Translations under genes and position numbers: made by a program
The notes under the pieces: generated by a model
The model's input: the letters and a program-made list of their open reading frames with translations, nothing else
Told to the model about the DNA's origin: nothing
Database searches by the model: none
Assembly: GCA_043766985.1 (NCBI GenBank)
Contig: JAYUHM010000042.1
Coordinates: 1 to 64,000, forward strand
Source of the DNA: JAAFIP01 sp043766985
GTDB lineage: Bacteria; Pseudomonadota; Gammaproteobacteria; Burkholderiales; Burkholderiaceae_C
Reading direction: 5' to 3'
DNA length: 64,000 nucleotides
Shown: one piece after another, positions 32,766 to 41,290 of the stretch
Position numbering within the stretch: the stretch's first letter is position 1
Layout: each line of letters starts with the position of its first letter

Positions 32766-33902
32766 TCAATAGCGTTTGGCGGCTTCGTCCAGCATCACTT
32801 CGGTGGCGCCGCCGCCAATCGCCAAAATGCGCGCGTCGCGCCACAGGCGCTCAATCGCGGTCTCGCGCATATAGCCCATGCCGCCGTGGAACTGCTGGCA
32901 GGTTTGCAGTACTTCATTGGCCAACTCGCCCGTCAAGGCTTTGAGCAAGGACACATCTTGCACCACGTCTTTGCCCTGGGTAACCAACCAGGCGCAGTGG
33001 TACATGTACTGGCGGGCTGCCCGTGTTTTAGCGTCCAGCATGGCCAGGCGTTGGCGGATGGTTTGCTTGTCCCACAGGGTGGCACCAAAGGCGGGGCGCT
33101 GGCGCACGTAGTCCAGCGTGATCTTCAATGCCTGCGTGCAGTGGCCCACGGCCATGGCGGCCAAGGCGATGCGCTCGGTCTGGAAATTTTTCATGATCGA
33201 GTAAAACCCCCGGTCTTGCTCACCCAGCAAGTTGCCTGCGGGAATGCGCACATTGTCAAGCACCAGCTCTGCGGTGTCGGAGCTGAGCCAACCGGTTTTT
33301 TTGAGCGCGCGGCCCACACTGAAACCGGGCGTACCTTTGTCGACAATGAAGATGGATACCGCATGGCGCGCGGCGCCCGTGCGGGCGGCGACGAAATACA
33401 CATTGGCGTGCACACCATTGGTAATGAACATTTTGGTGCCGTTCAGCACCCAGTCATCCCCCTCGCGCTTGGCAGAGGTGCGCATACCCGCCACGTCAGA
33501 GCCTGCGCCTGGTTCGCTGATCGCCACCGCTGCAATCGTCTCACCTTTGATGATGCCCGGCATGTAGCGCGCCTTTTGCGCGGGCGTACCCGCGTGGTGC
33601 AGGTGCGGGCTGGCCATGTCGGTGTGCACCAGGGCGGTGATGATGAAACCCGCAAAGGTGGACTGCGACAAGGCCTCGGCAAATACCAAGTTGGTCATCG
33701 CGTCCGCCTCGGCGCCGCCGTACTCGCTCTCGTACATCAAACCAAACAGCCCCGCAGCACCCATCTTGCGCAGCACCTCGCGCGGCACACAACCCGCGTC
33801 TTCCCAGGCCTGCGCGTGGGGCTCGACCTCACGGGCGATGAAGCGGGCAATTTGGTCACGCAGTTGCGTGTGTTCGGGGGTGTCGTACAGGGTGGGGGTC
33901 AT
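32766..33902 (-). CDS. acyl-CoA dehydrogenase
   Basis: A flavoprotein of the acyl-CoA dehydrogenase family in 378 residues: N-terminal helical domain (TQLRDQIARFIAREVEPHAQ), the FAD/substrate motif AISEPGAGSDVAGMRTSAK near 130, GTKMFITNGVHANVYFVAAR near 157 and the C-terminal QFHGGMGYMRETAIERLWRD with ARILAIGGGATEVM. Genuine LiuA is elsewhere in the window (52824), so this member may act on a different branched or longer acyl-CoA, such as citronellyl- or geranyl-type intermediates. It starts 10 bases after vapC. Confidence 0.87.
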   Translation of the reverse strand: MTPTLYDTPEHTQLRDQIARFIAREVEPHAQAWEDAGCVPREVLRKMGAAGLFGLMYESEYGGAEADAMTNLVFAEALSQSTFAGFIITALVHTDMASPHLHHAGTPAQKARYMPGIIKGETIAAVAISEPGAGSDVAGMRTSAKREGDDWVLNGTKMFITNGVHANVYFVAARTGAARHAVSIFIVDKGTPGFSVGRALKKTGWLSSDTAELVLDNVRIPAGNLLGEQDRGFYSIMKNFQTERIALAAMAVGHCTQALKITLDYVRQRPAFGATLWDKQTIRQRLAMLDAKTRAARQYMYHCAWLVTQGKDVVQDVSLLKALTGELANEVLQTCQQFHGGMGYMRETAIERLWRDARILAIGGGATEVMLDEAAKRY

Positions 33903-33912
33903 AATTTAATGG

Positions 33913-34314
33913 TCAATGTTTCCAAACCATGAGACCTCTCAAGGTTTCCATCGCGTTAAAGTCTGCGTCGCGGTGTAGCAGCAGGTGCTTGTGCGTAATG
34001 CAGTAGCTGGCCAGCAAGATGTCTATGGGGCTGCGGATGGTGTAACCCTGTGCGCGCAACGTGCGGTAGTGTTCGGCGGCTAGAAGTGCATTGTCCATCC
34101 CACCCAATTCGACTTGCGGCAGCGCTGACAAAAACCGCTGCGCCGCCAGCAGGTCGGGGCCATGCCTAAAACCCCGCAGCACTTCAAACAGGACCAAATC
34201 CGCAGCCATGACGGTAGCATCGTTATCAGATAGTAACTGCGTCAGCTGCTGGGTGGCGGGGTTGTCTGCACCTTTGAAAAAATCGATCCAGACGCTAGAG
34301 TCCACCAAAATCAC
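33913..34314 (-). CDS. vapC: VapC PIN-domain ribonuclease toxin
   Basis: The start is a GTG at 34314 overlapping the vapB stop (GTGA), giving MILVDSSVWIDFFKG with the first PIN acidic residue Asp5. Further acidic positions occur in LVLFEVLRGF near 48 and PIDILLASYCITHKHLLLHRDADF near 95-115. Length 133 is typical for VapC, which cleaves tRNA or rRNA when free of antitoxin. It lies between vapB and the acyl-CoA dehydrogenase inside the liu operon. Confidence 0.87.
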   Translation of the reverse strand: MILVDSSVWIDFFKGADNPATQQLTQLLSDNDATVMAADLVLFEVLRGFRHGPDLLAAQRFLSALPQVELGGMDNALLAAEHYRTLRAQGYTIRSPIDILLASYCITHKHLLLHRDADFNAMETLRGLMVWKH

Positions 34315-34574
34315 ACCGTCTTCCTCAGGCGGACGGTCGCCTTGGGCGCGCGATGTGTTGCAGCCTTCGTTGCCCGCTCTTTGGCAACTGTAGCCCAACC
34401 CTCATCAGAGTCATCCCACACCAGCTTGCCCCTAAGCGCCAATAAGCCCGCATAGACCTTGCGCCGTGCAAGTAAACGCAGGCCCTCCTCGACGGCATCT
34501 TTTTTGGTTTTGAAATCGCCCGCCTGCATGGCCGCTGCCATTAACTGGTCGTCGATCACGATATTGGTTCGCAT
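34311..34574 (-). CDS. vapB: VapB-type antitoxin
   Basis: The 87-residue protein begins MRTNIVIDDQLMAAAMQAGD, the N-terminal RHH strand and helix of VapB (DUF2191-like) antitoxins, followed by KTKKDAVEEGLRLLARRK. The C-terminal part (KLVWDDSDEGWATVAKERAT) would neutralise VapC. An ATG at 34574 follows GGAG. It begins 46 bases after the liuB stop. Confidence 0.85.
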   Translation of the reverse strand: MRTNIVIDDQLMAAAMQAGDFKTKKDAVEEGLRLLARRKVYAGLLALRGKLVWDDSDEGWATVAKERATKAATHRAPKATVRLRKTV

Positions 34575-34591
34575 GGCAATCTCCTTTGCAA

Positions 34592-34621
34592 ATGTGTATG
34601 AATTCAATAAATTATACACAT
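34592..34621 (-). promoter_or_regulatory. inverted repeat upstream of vapB, candidate operator
   Basis: Perfect 8-bp arms ATGTGTAT (34592-34599) and ATACACAT (34614-34621) are separated by 14 AT-rich bases, lying 18 bases before the vapB start and ending at the last base of liuB. Such sites are typical of VapBC autoregulation. Confidence 0.55.
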
Positions 34622-36261
34622 CACATGCGGAACACGCCAAACTTCGGCTCCGGAATCGGCGCATTCCTGCTGGCGGCCAAGCCAAGCGCCAGCACGCGGC
34701 GGGTGTCTGCCGGGTCGATCACGCCGTCGTCCCACAGGCGGGCGCTGGAATAGTAGGGGTGCGACTGGGTGGCAAACTGGTCTAGCATGGGCTGCTTGAA
34801 ATCTGCCTCTTCCTGCGCGCTCCAACTGCCGCCTTTGCCTTCAATGCCATCGCGCCGCACGGTGGCCAGCACCGAGGCCGCCTGTTCGCCGCCCATCACG
34901 CAGATGCGGGCGTTGGGCCACATCCATAAAAAGCGTGGGCTGTAGGCGCGGCCGCACATGCCGTAGTTGCCCGCGCCGTAGCTGCCGCCGATGATGACGG
35001 TGAACTTGGGTACCGTGGCCGTAGCCACCGCGGTAACCATCTTGGCACCATGCCTGGCAATGCCTTCGTTCTCTACCTTGCGGCCCACCATAAAGCCGGT
35101 GATATTTTGCAAAAAAACCAATGGGATTTTGCGCTGGCAACACAGCTGGATAAAGTGCGCACCCTTTTGTGCGGACTCGCTGAACAATATGCCGTTGTTA
35201 GCGATAATGCCCACCACCATGCCTTCAATACGGGCGAAGCCCGTCACCAAGGTGCTGCCAAAGCGGGCTTTGAATTCATCAAACTCACTGCCATCGACAA
35301 TGCGCGCAATAACCTCGCGCACATCATACGGTTTGCGGGTGTCTACAGGCACCACGCCATACAGCTCGCCGGGCGAATAGCGTGGATTTGCTATTAAGTC
35401 AGTAGCGGCTTGTGCCGTATTTAGTTGGGCTTGTGACGTATTTGCATTCAAATTTCGCACGATGTTGCGGGCTATGCCCAAGGCGTGGGTGTCGTTCTCC
35501 GCCAAGTGGTCGGCGACACCCGACAGGCGCGTGTGCACATCGCCGCCGCCCAAGTCTTCTGCCGTCACGATCTCGCCGGTAGCGGCCCTTACCAGAGGCG
35601 GGCCACCTAAAAAGATGGTGCCCTGGTTTTTAACGATGATGGTCTCATCGCTCATCGCGGGCATGTAGGCACCGCCCGCGGTGCAACTGCCCATTACCAC
35701 GGCGATCTGCCCGATACCCTGCGCACTCATCTGCGCCTGGTTGTAAAAAATGCGGCCAAAGTGGTCGCGGTCGGGAAACACCTCGTCCTGGTTGGGCAAA
35801 TTGGCACCACCAGAATCCACCAGGTACACGCAGTGCAGGTTGTTTTGCTGGGCAATTTCTTGCGCGCGCAAATGCTTTTTTACCGTCATCGGGTAATAGG
35901 TGCCGCCTTTGACCGTGGCGTCGTTGCACACAATCATGCAGTGCACGCCGTTGACGCGGCCAATTCCCGCCACCAGGCCCGCTGCAGGGGCGCTGTCGGT
36001 GCCGTCTCTGTCGGGGTACATGCCCAAGGCCGCCAGCGGCGCGATCTCTAAAAACGGCGTGCCGGGGTCCAGCAGCATTTGCACCCTGTCCCGTGGCAAC
36101 AGCTTGCCGCGCGCCACATGCTTGGCTCGGGCTGCGCCGCCGCCGCCCTGCTGGGTTTGGGCAATACGGCTCTGCAGGTCATCCACCACCGTGCGCATGG
36201 CGGCGGCATTGGCCAGGAAGTCCGCCGAACGGGCGTTAAGTTGCGTCTCCAAAACGGGCAT
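34621..36261 (-). CDS. liuB: methylcrotonyl-CoA carboxylase carboxyltransferase beta subunit
   Basis: Acyl-CoA carboxyltransferase: GKLLPRDRVQMLLDPGTPFL near residue 52, NDATVKGGTYYPMTVKKHLR near 113, VDSGGANLPNQDEVFPD near 149 (oxyanion hole), and FLQNITGFMVGRKVENEGI near 390. The KGGTYYP and GGANLPNQ segments are typical of MCC beta rather than propionyl-CoA carboxylase. Length 546 is usual. It heads the operon just downstream of the LiuR palindrome. One repeat copy lies in the loop between N- and C-terminal domains. Confidence 0.94.
   Translation of the reverse strand: MPVLETQLNARSADFLANAAAMRTVVDDLQSRIAQTQQGGGGAARAKHVARGKLLPRDRVQMLLDPGTPFLEIAPLAALGMYPDRDGTDSAPAAGLVAGIGRVNGVHCMIVCNDATVKGGTYYPMTVKKHLRAQEIAQQNNLHCVYLVDSGGANLPNQDEVFPDRDHFGRIFYNQAQMSAQGIGQIAVVMGSCTAGGAYMPAMSDETIIVKNQGTIFLGGPPLVRAATGEIVTAEDLGGGDVHTRLSGVADHLAENDTHALGIARNIVRNLNANTSQAQLNTAQAATDLIANPRYSPGELYGVVPVDTRKPYDVREVIARIVDGSEFDEFKARFGSTLVTGFARIEGMVVGIIANNGILFSESAQKGAHFIQLCCQRKIPLVFLQNITGFMVGRKVENEGIARHGAKMVTAVATATVPKFTVIIGGSYGAGNYGMCGRAYSPRFLWMWPNARICVMGGEQAASVLATVRRDGIEGKGGSWSAQEEADFKQPMLDQFATQSHPYYSSARLWDDGVIDPADTRRVLALGLAASRNAPIPEPKFGVFRM
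35391..35434 (-). repeat. dispersed 42-bp repeat, in frame inside liuB
   Basis: Reverse on the coding strand: ACGGCACAAGCCGCTACTGA; translated as LNTAQAATDLIA, the same phase as the copies in rlmJ and liuD. Confidence 0.68.
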
Positions 36262-36307
36262 AGTCTTCTTTCAGCAAAAGCAATTGCACTTTTCGCGATA
36301 CGAAATT

Positions 36308-36335
36308 CAATTGACGTTTACGTAAACGTCAATTG
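36308..36335. promoter_or_regulatory. LiuR operator upstream of liuB
   Basis: A perfect palindrome with halves CAATTGACGTTTAC and its complement, centre GTTTACGTAAAC. The 26-base core also occurs unchanged at 54968-54993 before liuR. MerR-family LiuR is known to regulate branched-chain acyl-CoA genes through palindromes of this general kind. It lies 47 bases before the liuB start. Confidence 0.8.
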
Positions 36336-36353
36336 CACGGATTGTGGCAGATT

Positions 36354-37004
36354 TCAAGCCAAAAGCGCAGGCAAATGCGCCATATCGCTAAAAATCTGCG
36401 TAGCGCCCGCGTCCCATAGCGCTGTGCCATCGCCAAGCGGCACATACGCAAATACGCTGGCCCCAGCGGCTACGCCGGCCCGTGCGCCATTGGTGGTATC
36501 TTCAATCACGGCGCAGCGCTCGGGCGCGGCGCCCAGCAACTTGGCGGCGGCCAAATACACGTCGGGGTGCGGCTTGTTGCGCGCATGCTCGTGGCCGCTG
36601 AGGATGCGGCCTTCAAAATAGTCAATCAGGCCAATTTTCGTCAGCTGCAAAACGACTTTGCCACGATCTGCGCCGGATGCGCAGGCGATGCGGCCCTGGG
36701 TGGCGGCATGCAGCGCGGCCACGGTGTCATGGATATTAGGCACCGCCGTCAGCCGTGCATGCAAAGCCTTATCGCGCCGGTCTCGAAACTCGGCCAGCCA
36801 CTGCTGGGTGACCACCTTGCCGGTACGCTGTTCAATCAGCGCCGCTCGGTCGATCACCGCATGGCCAACAAAAGTGGCAAAGCACTCCTGCGCGCTGATG
36901 GCCCAGCCCTGCTCTGTCAGCATGCCCTGCAACACGCCATTGGTGATGGGTTCGCTGTCGGCCAAAACGCCGTCGCAGTCAAACAGTACCGCCTCAAATT
37001 TCAT
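36354..37004 (-). CDS. HAD subfamily IA phosphatase (beta-phosphoglucomutase-like)
   Basis: Motif I is VLFDCDGVLADSEPITNGV (Asp nucleophile at about residue 9), motif II IACASGADRGKVVLQL near 105, and motif III HPDVYLAAAKLLGAAPERCAVIEDT near 145-170, with a helical cap between motifs I and II. The fold is shared by phosphoglycolate phosphatase and beta-phosphoglucomutase. Typical length 216. It is transcribed away from the rhodanese gene by 62 bases filled largely with a repeat copy; substrate unknown. Confidence 0.83.
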   Translation of the reverse strand: MKFEAVLFDCDGVLADSEPITNGVLQGMLTEQGWAISAQECFATFVGHAVIDRAALIEQRTGKVVTQQWLAEFRDRRDKALHARLTAVPNIHDTVAALHAATQGRIACASGADRGKVVLQLTKIGLIDYFEGRILSGHEHARNKPHPDVYLAAAKLLGAAPERCAVIEDTTNGARAGVAAGASVFAYVPLGDGTALWDAGATQIFSDMAHLPALLA

Positions 37005-37010
37005 ACAATT

Positions 37011-37052
37011 ACTATACTTTTAATAGCTGCTTCTGCCATTTTCTATTGGGCT
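37011..37052. repeat. dispersed 42-bp repeat, intergenic between HAD and rhodanese genes
   Basis: Forward orientation: ACTATACTTTTAATAGCTGC then TTCTGCCATTTTCTATTGGG. One of the two most complete copies in the window. Confidence 0.8.
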
Positions 37053-37066
37053 GAGGGCCCTTTTTA

Positions 37067-37489
37067 CTAGGCAGTGGATGCCTTTTTGGCCTTGCGTTCT
37101 TCCAGCGTCTCGGTGGCACCGCCCTGCTTGACCCACTCGTCCCAGCCACCGTCGATGTGGGCCACATTCGTCATGCCCATGTCTTGCAGGGTTCGGGCGG
37201 TGAGCGCGCTGCGCCAGCCCATGCCGCAAAACAAAATGAACTCTTTGTTCTCGTCCGCCCACATCGGCTTGAAGTAGGGCGACTCGGGGTCGACCCAAAA
37301 CTCCAGCATGCCGCGCGGGGCGTGCACGCTGTCCGTCACCGTACCTTTGGTCAACTCGCGGATATCGCGGATGTCGACTATTTGCGCCTTGCCGGCCTGC
37401 ACCCTGGCCTGGGTTTCTTGCACGCTATAGGTTTTAACCTCTGCCATGGCCTCGGCCACCAGCACTTTATATCCCTTGGTAATGGGCAT
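37067..37489 (-). CDS. rhodanese-like domain protein
   Basis: The 140-residue protein has one rhodanese domain: QIVDIRDIRELTKGTVTDSV near residue 37, APRGMLEF, and the active loop FCGMGWRSALTARTL with the nucleophilic Cys near 88, followed by HIDGGWDEWVKQGG. It may transfer persulfide sulfur. The ATG at 37489 follows GGAG at a seven-base spacing. It is separated from the liv operon by a terminator. Confidence 0.87.
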   Translation of the reverse strand: MPITKGYKVLVAEAMAEVKTYSVQETQARVQAGKAQIVDIRDIRELTKGTVTDSVHAPRGMLEFWVDPESPYFKPMWADENKEFILFCGMGWRSALTARTLQDMGMTNVAHIDGGWDEWVKQGGATETLEERKAKKASTA

Positions 37490-37508
37490 CACGGTTCTCC
37501 AAATAAAA

Positions 37509-37540
37509 ACGCCTTGGTACCGATTGTGGCACCAAGGCGT
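37509..37540 (-). terminator. terminator of the liv operon
   Basis: Perfect 10-bp arms (ACGCCTTGGT/ACCAAGGCGT) with a 12-base loop, followed on the minus strand by TTTTTATTT. It lies 85 bases after the livF stop. Confidence 0.88.
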
Positions 37541-37625
37541 GTTGCGTTGAACAAGCGAGGGCTTCGACAGGCGCAGCCCGAAAGGAATCTGCTTGTGCGA
37601 GCAGCCGTTGGGCTTGCCCCTGGAA

Positions 37626-38342
37626 TTAGCCGCCCAGGTAGGCCGCTTTCACAGCCGGGTCGTCTTTGAGTTTGTCGGCTGGGCCGTGCACCGAGATGCG
37701 GCCGTTTTCCAGCACATAGCCGTAGTCGGCCACCTTCAACGCTGCGGCGGCAAACTGCTCCACCAGCAGCATCGTCACGCCCTGGCCTTTGAGACGGGTG
37801 ATGATGTTGAACACCTCTTCCACCAAGATAGGTGCCAAGCCCATGGAAGGCTCGTCCAGCAGCACGATCTCGGGGTTGAGCATGATGGCGCGGGCCATGG
37901 CCAGCATCTGCTGTTCACCACCCGATAGCGTACCGGCCAGTTGGTTGCGGCGCTCTTTGAGGCGCGGAAAGAGTTCCATCGCACGCTCCAAATCGCCGGC
38001 CATATCACCCTTGGGGCGGCTGCCCGTCAGGCGCGGGAAGGCACCCAAGGTCAGGTTGTCGGTCACGCTCATGGTGGCGAAGACGCGGCGGCCTTCGGGC
38101 GAGTGGGCCATGCCCTGCTTGGCGATGGTGTAAGACTCCATACCGTCGATGCGCTTGCCGTGCAGACTGATCTCACCCGAGGTGGGTTTGATCATGCCCG
38201 ACACGGCGCGCATGGTGGTGGTTTTGCCAGCCCCGTTGGAGCCAATGAGGGTGACGACTTTGCCTTTGGGCACTTCCATAGAAATGCCGTGCAGTACCTG
38301 CACTTTGCCGTAGCCAGCTTCGAGGTTTTTAATACTTAACAT
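37626..38342 (-). CDS. livF: branched-chain amino acid ABC transporter ATPase LivF
   Basis: ABC ATPase of 238 residues: Walker A GSNGAGKTTTMRAV near residue 35, signature LSGGEQQMLAMARAIM near 138, Walker B EIVLLDEPSMGLAP near 157 and the LivF-typical ending KAAYLGG. Together with the LivG part of the fused protein it powers import of leucine, isoleucine and valine. It starts 17 bases after the LivMG gene. Confidence 0.94.
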   Translation of the reverse strand: MLSIKNLEAGYGKVQVLHGISMEVPKGKVVTLIGSNGAGKTTTMRAVSGMIKPTSGEISLHGKRIDGMESYTIAKQGMAHSPEGRRVFATMSVTDNLTLGAFPRLTGSRPKGDMAGDLERAMELFPRLKERRNQLAGTLSGGEQQMLAMARAIMLNPEIVLLDEPSMGLAPILVEEVFNIITRLKGQGVTMLLVEQFAAAALKVADYGYVLENGRISVHGPADKLKDDPAVKAAYLGG

Positions 38343-38359
38343 GGTGGGTTCCTCTGGGC

Positions 38360-40297
38360 TTAATGGGCGGTACCGCCGAGGTAAGCCTCGATCACTTTTT
38401 CATCGGCCTGCACTTCTGCGGGCTTGCCTTCGGCAATCTTCTGGCCAAAGTCCAGCACCGAGACGGTGTCGCACAGCTCCATCACCACGTCCATGTGGTG
38501 CTCGATCAAGATCACGGTGATGCCGTGGTCGCGGATCTTGCGGATGATGGCGATCAGCTCTTTGATGTCGGGGGCGGTCAAACCGGCGGCGGGCTCGTCC
38601 AGCAGCAGCAGTTGCGGGTCTAGCGCCAGGGCGCGGGCAATCTCCAGCAAGCGCTGCTTGCCGTAAGGCAAGTTGCGTGCTTCTTCGGTGGCCAGGTCAG
38701 ATAGGCCTACAAAACGCAGCAAACCCAGGCCGCGCTCGGTGGCGGCTTTGTCTTCGCGCTGGTAGCGCGGTGTGTGCAGGGCTACGTCGGCAATGTTGCT
38801 GGCAAAGCTGTGGTGCAAGCCCACCTGGATGTTTTGCAGCGCTGTCATTTCGCCAAACAGCTGCACGTTTTGGAAGGTGCGTGCAATGCCCGAAAGCGCA
38901 ATGTCCGACGAGGTGCGGCCCACAACCGAGCGGCCAGCAAACTCGATCGTACCGGCTGTGGGGACGTAAATGCCGGTCAGCACGTTCATCATGGTGCTCT
39001 TGCCCGAGCCGTTGGGGCCGATCAAACCATGGATGGTGCCACGCTTGACGCGCAGGTCCACGTTGTTGATGGCTTTGAGGCCACCAAACTGCATCAGCAC
39101 ATTGCTGGCCACCAGCAGGTCGTCACCTTTGGCTTGATTACCTGCGTGCGCTGCTACGGTGAGCGCATCTTTACCGGTGTCGCCATGGTCCAGCGCGCTG
39201 CCCATCGAGGTGCTTTTACGCTTGAAGAACAGGCTGCGTACAAAACCGACAATTCCGTCTTGCAGGTAGTACACCACAAACAAAATCATCAAACCAAAGA
39301 TGCTCAAGCGCCAGTCGGTAATGGACTGCAACCAGAAGGAGAACCCTGCCAACGCGATGGTCCCAATGACGGGAATGGCCATGGCTTTTGGCGTGGTGAT
39401 TTTTTTGGCAACGCCGATCGCGCCACCCACCAGCATCAGCACTGCAAGCGCGGAAGCCACCGTACGGAACATTTCCAAATCGTCCAGCAGCTTGGGCAAA
39501 ATCACAATAATGGCTGCGCCCAGCAAGGCACCCGAGCGGGTTTTGCGGCCACCCATGATGACGGCCAACAAGAACAGCACGGTCAATTCGTTGTTGTAGG
39601 TGTTGGGCGAAATGTACTGCTCTGAATACGAGTACAAAGCGCCTGCCAAACCGGCAAAGCCCGCGCTGATCACAAACGCATAGACCTTGTAGCGGTACAC
39701 CGACACGCCCATACAGTCGGATGCCACCGGGCTGCCACGCAGTGCTTCAAACGCGCGGCCTAGCTGCGAGTTCAAAATGCGGTGCACCACGATGAGTGAG
39801 AGCGTCATCAACGCAAACACCAGCCAGTAAAAACCGTTCTCATGCAGCTGCATGCCAAACAGCGAAGGCTTGGGGACTTTGATACCCAAGGGGCCCTCGG
39901 TGAGGAAGGTCATTTCGTTGATCAAAATCTGGATGATGGTGCCAAAGGCCAAGGTCACCATGGCGAGGTAAGGGCCCGATACGCGCAGGGCAGGCAGGGC
40001 CAGCAGCGCACCAAAACCTGCGGTGATGGCGACGCTGGCCGGAATAATCAGCCACAGCGGGGCACCTAGCTTCAGAAACATCACACCAGCGGTGTACGAG
40101 CCTACGCCGAACAAGCCCGCGTGGCCCAGCGACACCTGGCCGGTGTAGCCGACCACAATGTCCAGGCCAAAGATCAAAATAGCGTAGATCATGATCGTAC
40201 CGGCCATGTGCACGTAATACGGGTTGCTGGTAAACAGCGGCACAGCGGCCAGTAGTGCCAAACCGATAACGGCGGCAATGAGGGTCTTGCGATTCAC
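38360..40297 (-). CDS. fused LivM permease - LivG ATPase
   Basis: A 645-residue protein combining two components of the LIV system. Residues 1-350 form a LivM permease with about 9 helices (IVVGYTGQVSLGHAGLFGVG near 48-67; LRVSGPYLAMVTLAFGTI near 107). After a linker of about 40 residues (GSALDHGDTGKDALTVAAHA) an ABC ATPase follows: Walker A GPNGSGKSTMMNVL near 437, signature LPYGKQRLLEIARALA near 550, Walker B QLLLLDEPAAGLTAPD. The GTG at 40297 is two bases after the livH stop. The start choice and reading frame show no sign of artefact; the fusion would force one-to-one stoichiometry. Confidence 0.92.
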   Translation of the reverse strand: MNRKTLIAAVIGLALLAAVPLFTSNPYYVHMAGTIMIYAILIFGLDIVVGYTGQVSLGHAGLFGVGSYTAGVMFLKLGAPLWLIIPASVAITAGFGALLALPALRVSGPYLAMVTLAFGTIIQILINEMTFLTEGPLGIKVPKPSLFGMQLHENGFYWLVFALMTLSLIVVHRILNSQLGRAFEALRGSPVASDCMGVSVYRYKVYAFVISAGFAGLAGALYSYSEQYISPNTYNNELTVLFLLAVIMGGRKTRSGALLGAAIIVILPKLLDDLEMFRTVASALAVLMLVGGAIGVAKKITTPKAMAIPVIGTIALAGFSFWLQSITDWRLSIFGLMILFVVYYLQDGIVGFVRSLFFKRKSTSMGSALDHGDTGKDALTVAAHAGNQAKGDDLLVASNVLMQFGGLKAINNVDLRVKRGTIHGLIGPNGSGKSTMMNVLTGIYVPTAGTIEFAGRSVVGRTSSDIALSGIARTFQNVQLFGEMTALQNIQVGLHHSFASNIADVALHTPRYQREDKAATERGLGLLRFVGLSDLATEEARNLPYGKQRLLEIARALALDPQLLLLDEPAAGLTAPDIKELIAIIRKIRDHGITVILIEHHMDVVMELCDTVSVLDFGQKIAEGKPAEVQADEKVIEAYLGGTAH

Positions 40298-40299
40298 GA

Positions 40300-41175
40300 T
40301 TAAACTTTCTTGATAGCGGCTTTGCCAAACAGACCGGCAGGCTTAAAGGCCAACACCAGCAGCAGCAGCACAAGGCCGGGCACATCTTTGTAGCCGGTGG
40401 AGATATAGAAACCCGTGGTGGTTTCGGCGATACCCAAAATAATGCCGCCCACAATAATGCCCATGCCACTGGTCAAGCCGCCAATAATGGCGACCGCAAA
40501 TGCTTTGAGGCCCAGCACCGCGCCCATGGTGGCACCGGTCAAGGTAAGTGGCGCGATCAACACGCCTGCAAACCCGGCTGTAGCCGACGACAGCGCGTAC
40601 GAGAAGGTAATCACCAAGCCGGTATTGATACCCATCAGCTTGGCCGCGTCGCGGTCGTTAAAAGTGGCCACCACGGCTTTGCCATAGATGGTTTTGCGGT
40701 TGAAAAACTCTACGGCCAACATCATGAACACTGCACCTGCAACGACTAACAGCTCCATGGGCAACACGTTAGCACCCAGAAACTTCAGCGGAGCTTCTGG
40801 CAGAGGTGAGGGAAACTTCAAGTCGTCGCGGCCCCAAATGTTTTCGGCCACGTTTTTAAAAATAATACCCAAGGCGATGGTGGACATGATCCAGCCAAAC
40901 TCGCTTTTGATTTTGATTGCAGGGCGCACACCAATACGCTCCACGATGCCGCCTTGGATCAAACCAAACACGATCACCAGCGGAATCATCAACCAGTAGT
41001 TGACGCCGATATTGACCAATGTGAGGCCGACCATGGCACCCAACATCAGCGCGTCGCCTTGACCGAAGTTCAGCGTGTCGGATGTCTGAAATGTGAGCTG
41101 GTAGCCAAACGCAATGACCGCATAGATCATGCCCAGCGCAATGCCGCTGTATATGAGTTGGAGCAGGATTTCCAT
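40300..41175 (-). CDS. livH: branched-chain amino acid ABC transporter permease LivH
   Basis: Membrane protein of 291 residues with the LivH start MEILLQLIYSGIALGMIYAV, LNFGQGDALMLGAM near 36, the EAA-like region GLKAFAVAIIGGLTSGMGII near 220-240 and a C-terminal VLAFKPAGLFGKAAIKKV. The ATG at 41175 is chosen because it matches the family N-terminus. It forms the other half of the transmembrane channel with the LivM part of LivMG. Confidence 0.93.
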   Translation of the reverse strand: MEILLQLIYSGIALGMIYAVIAFGYQLTFQTSDTLNFGQGDALMLGAMVGLTLVNIGVNYWLMIPLVIVFGLIQGGIVERIGVRPAIKIKSEFGWIMSTIALGIIFKNVAENIWGRDDLKFPSPLPEAPLKFLGANVLPMELLVVAGAVFMMLAVEFFNRKTIYGKAVVATFNDRDAAKLMGINTGLVITFSYALSSATAGFAGVLIAPLTLTGATMGAVLGLKAFAVAIIGGLTSGMGIIVGGIILGIAETTTGFYISTGYKDVPGLVLLLLVLAFKPAGLFGKAAIKKV

Positions 41176-41242
41176 AAATTCAACCTTGGGTAACAATGCC
41201 CGGCCTTACGCCTTACGTGAGCAACAAAATTAGCTACAAAAA

Positions 41243-41276
41243 AAACACCGCGAGGCCCAGAGGCGTCGCGGTGTTT
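41243..41276 (-). terminator. terminator/attenuator after livK
   Basis: AAACACCGCGA pairs with TCGCGGTGTTT around a 12-base loop, followed on the minus strand by a run of T. It is 15 bases after the livK stop, so the binding protein mRNA can end here while some transcription continues into livH, a common way to make excess binding protein. Confidence 0.85.
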
Positions 41277-41290
41277 AGCTGTATGTGTGA

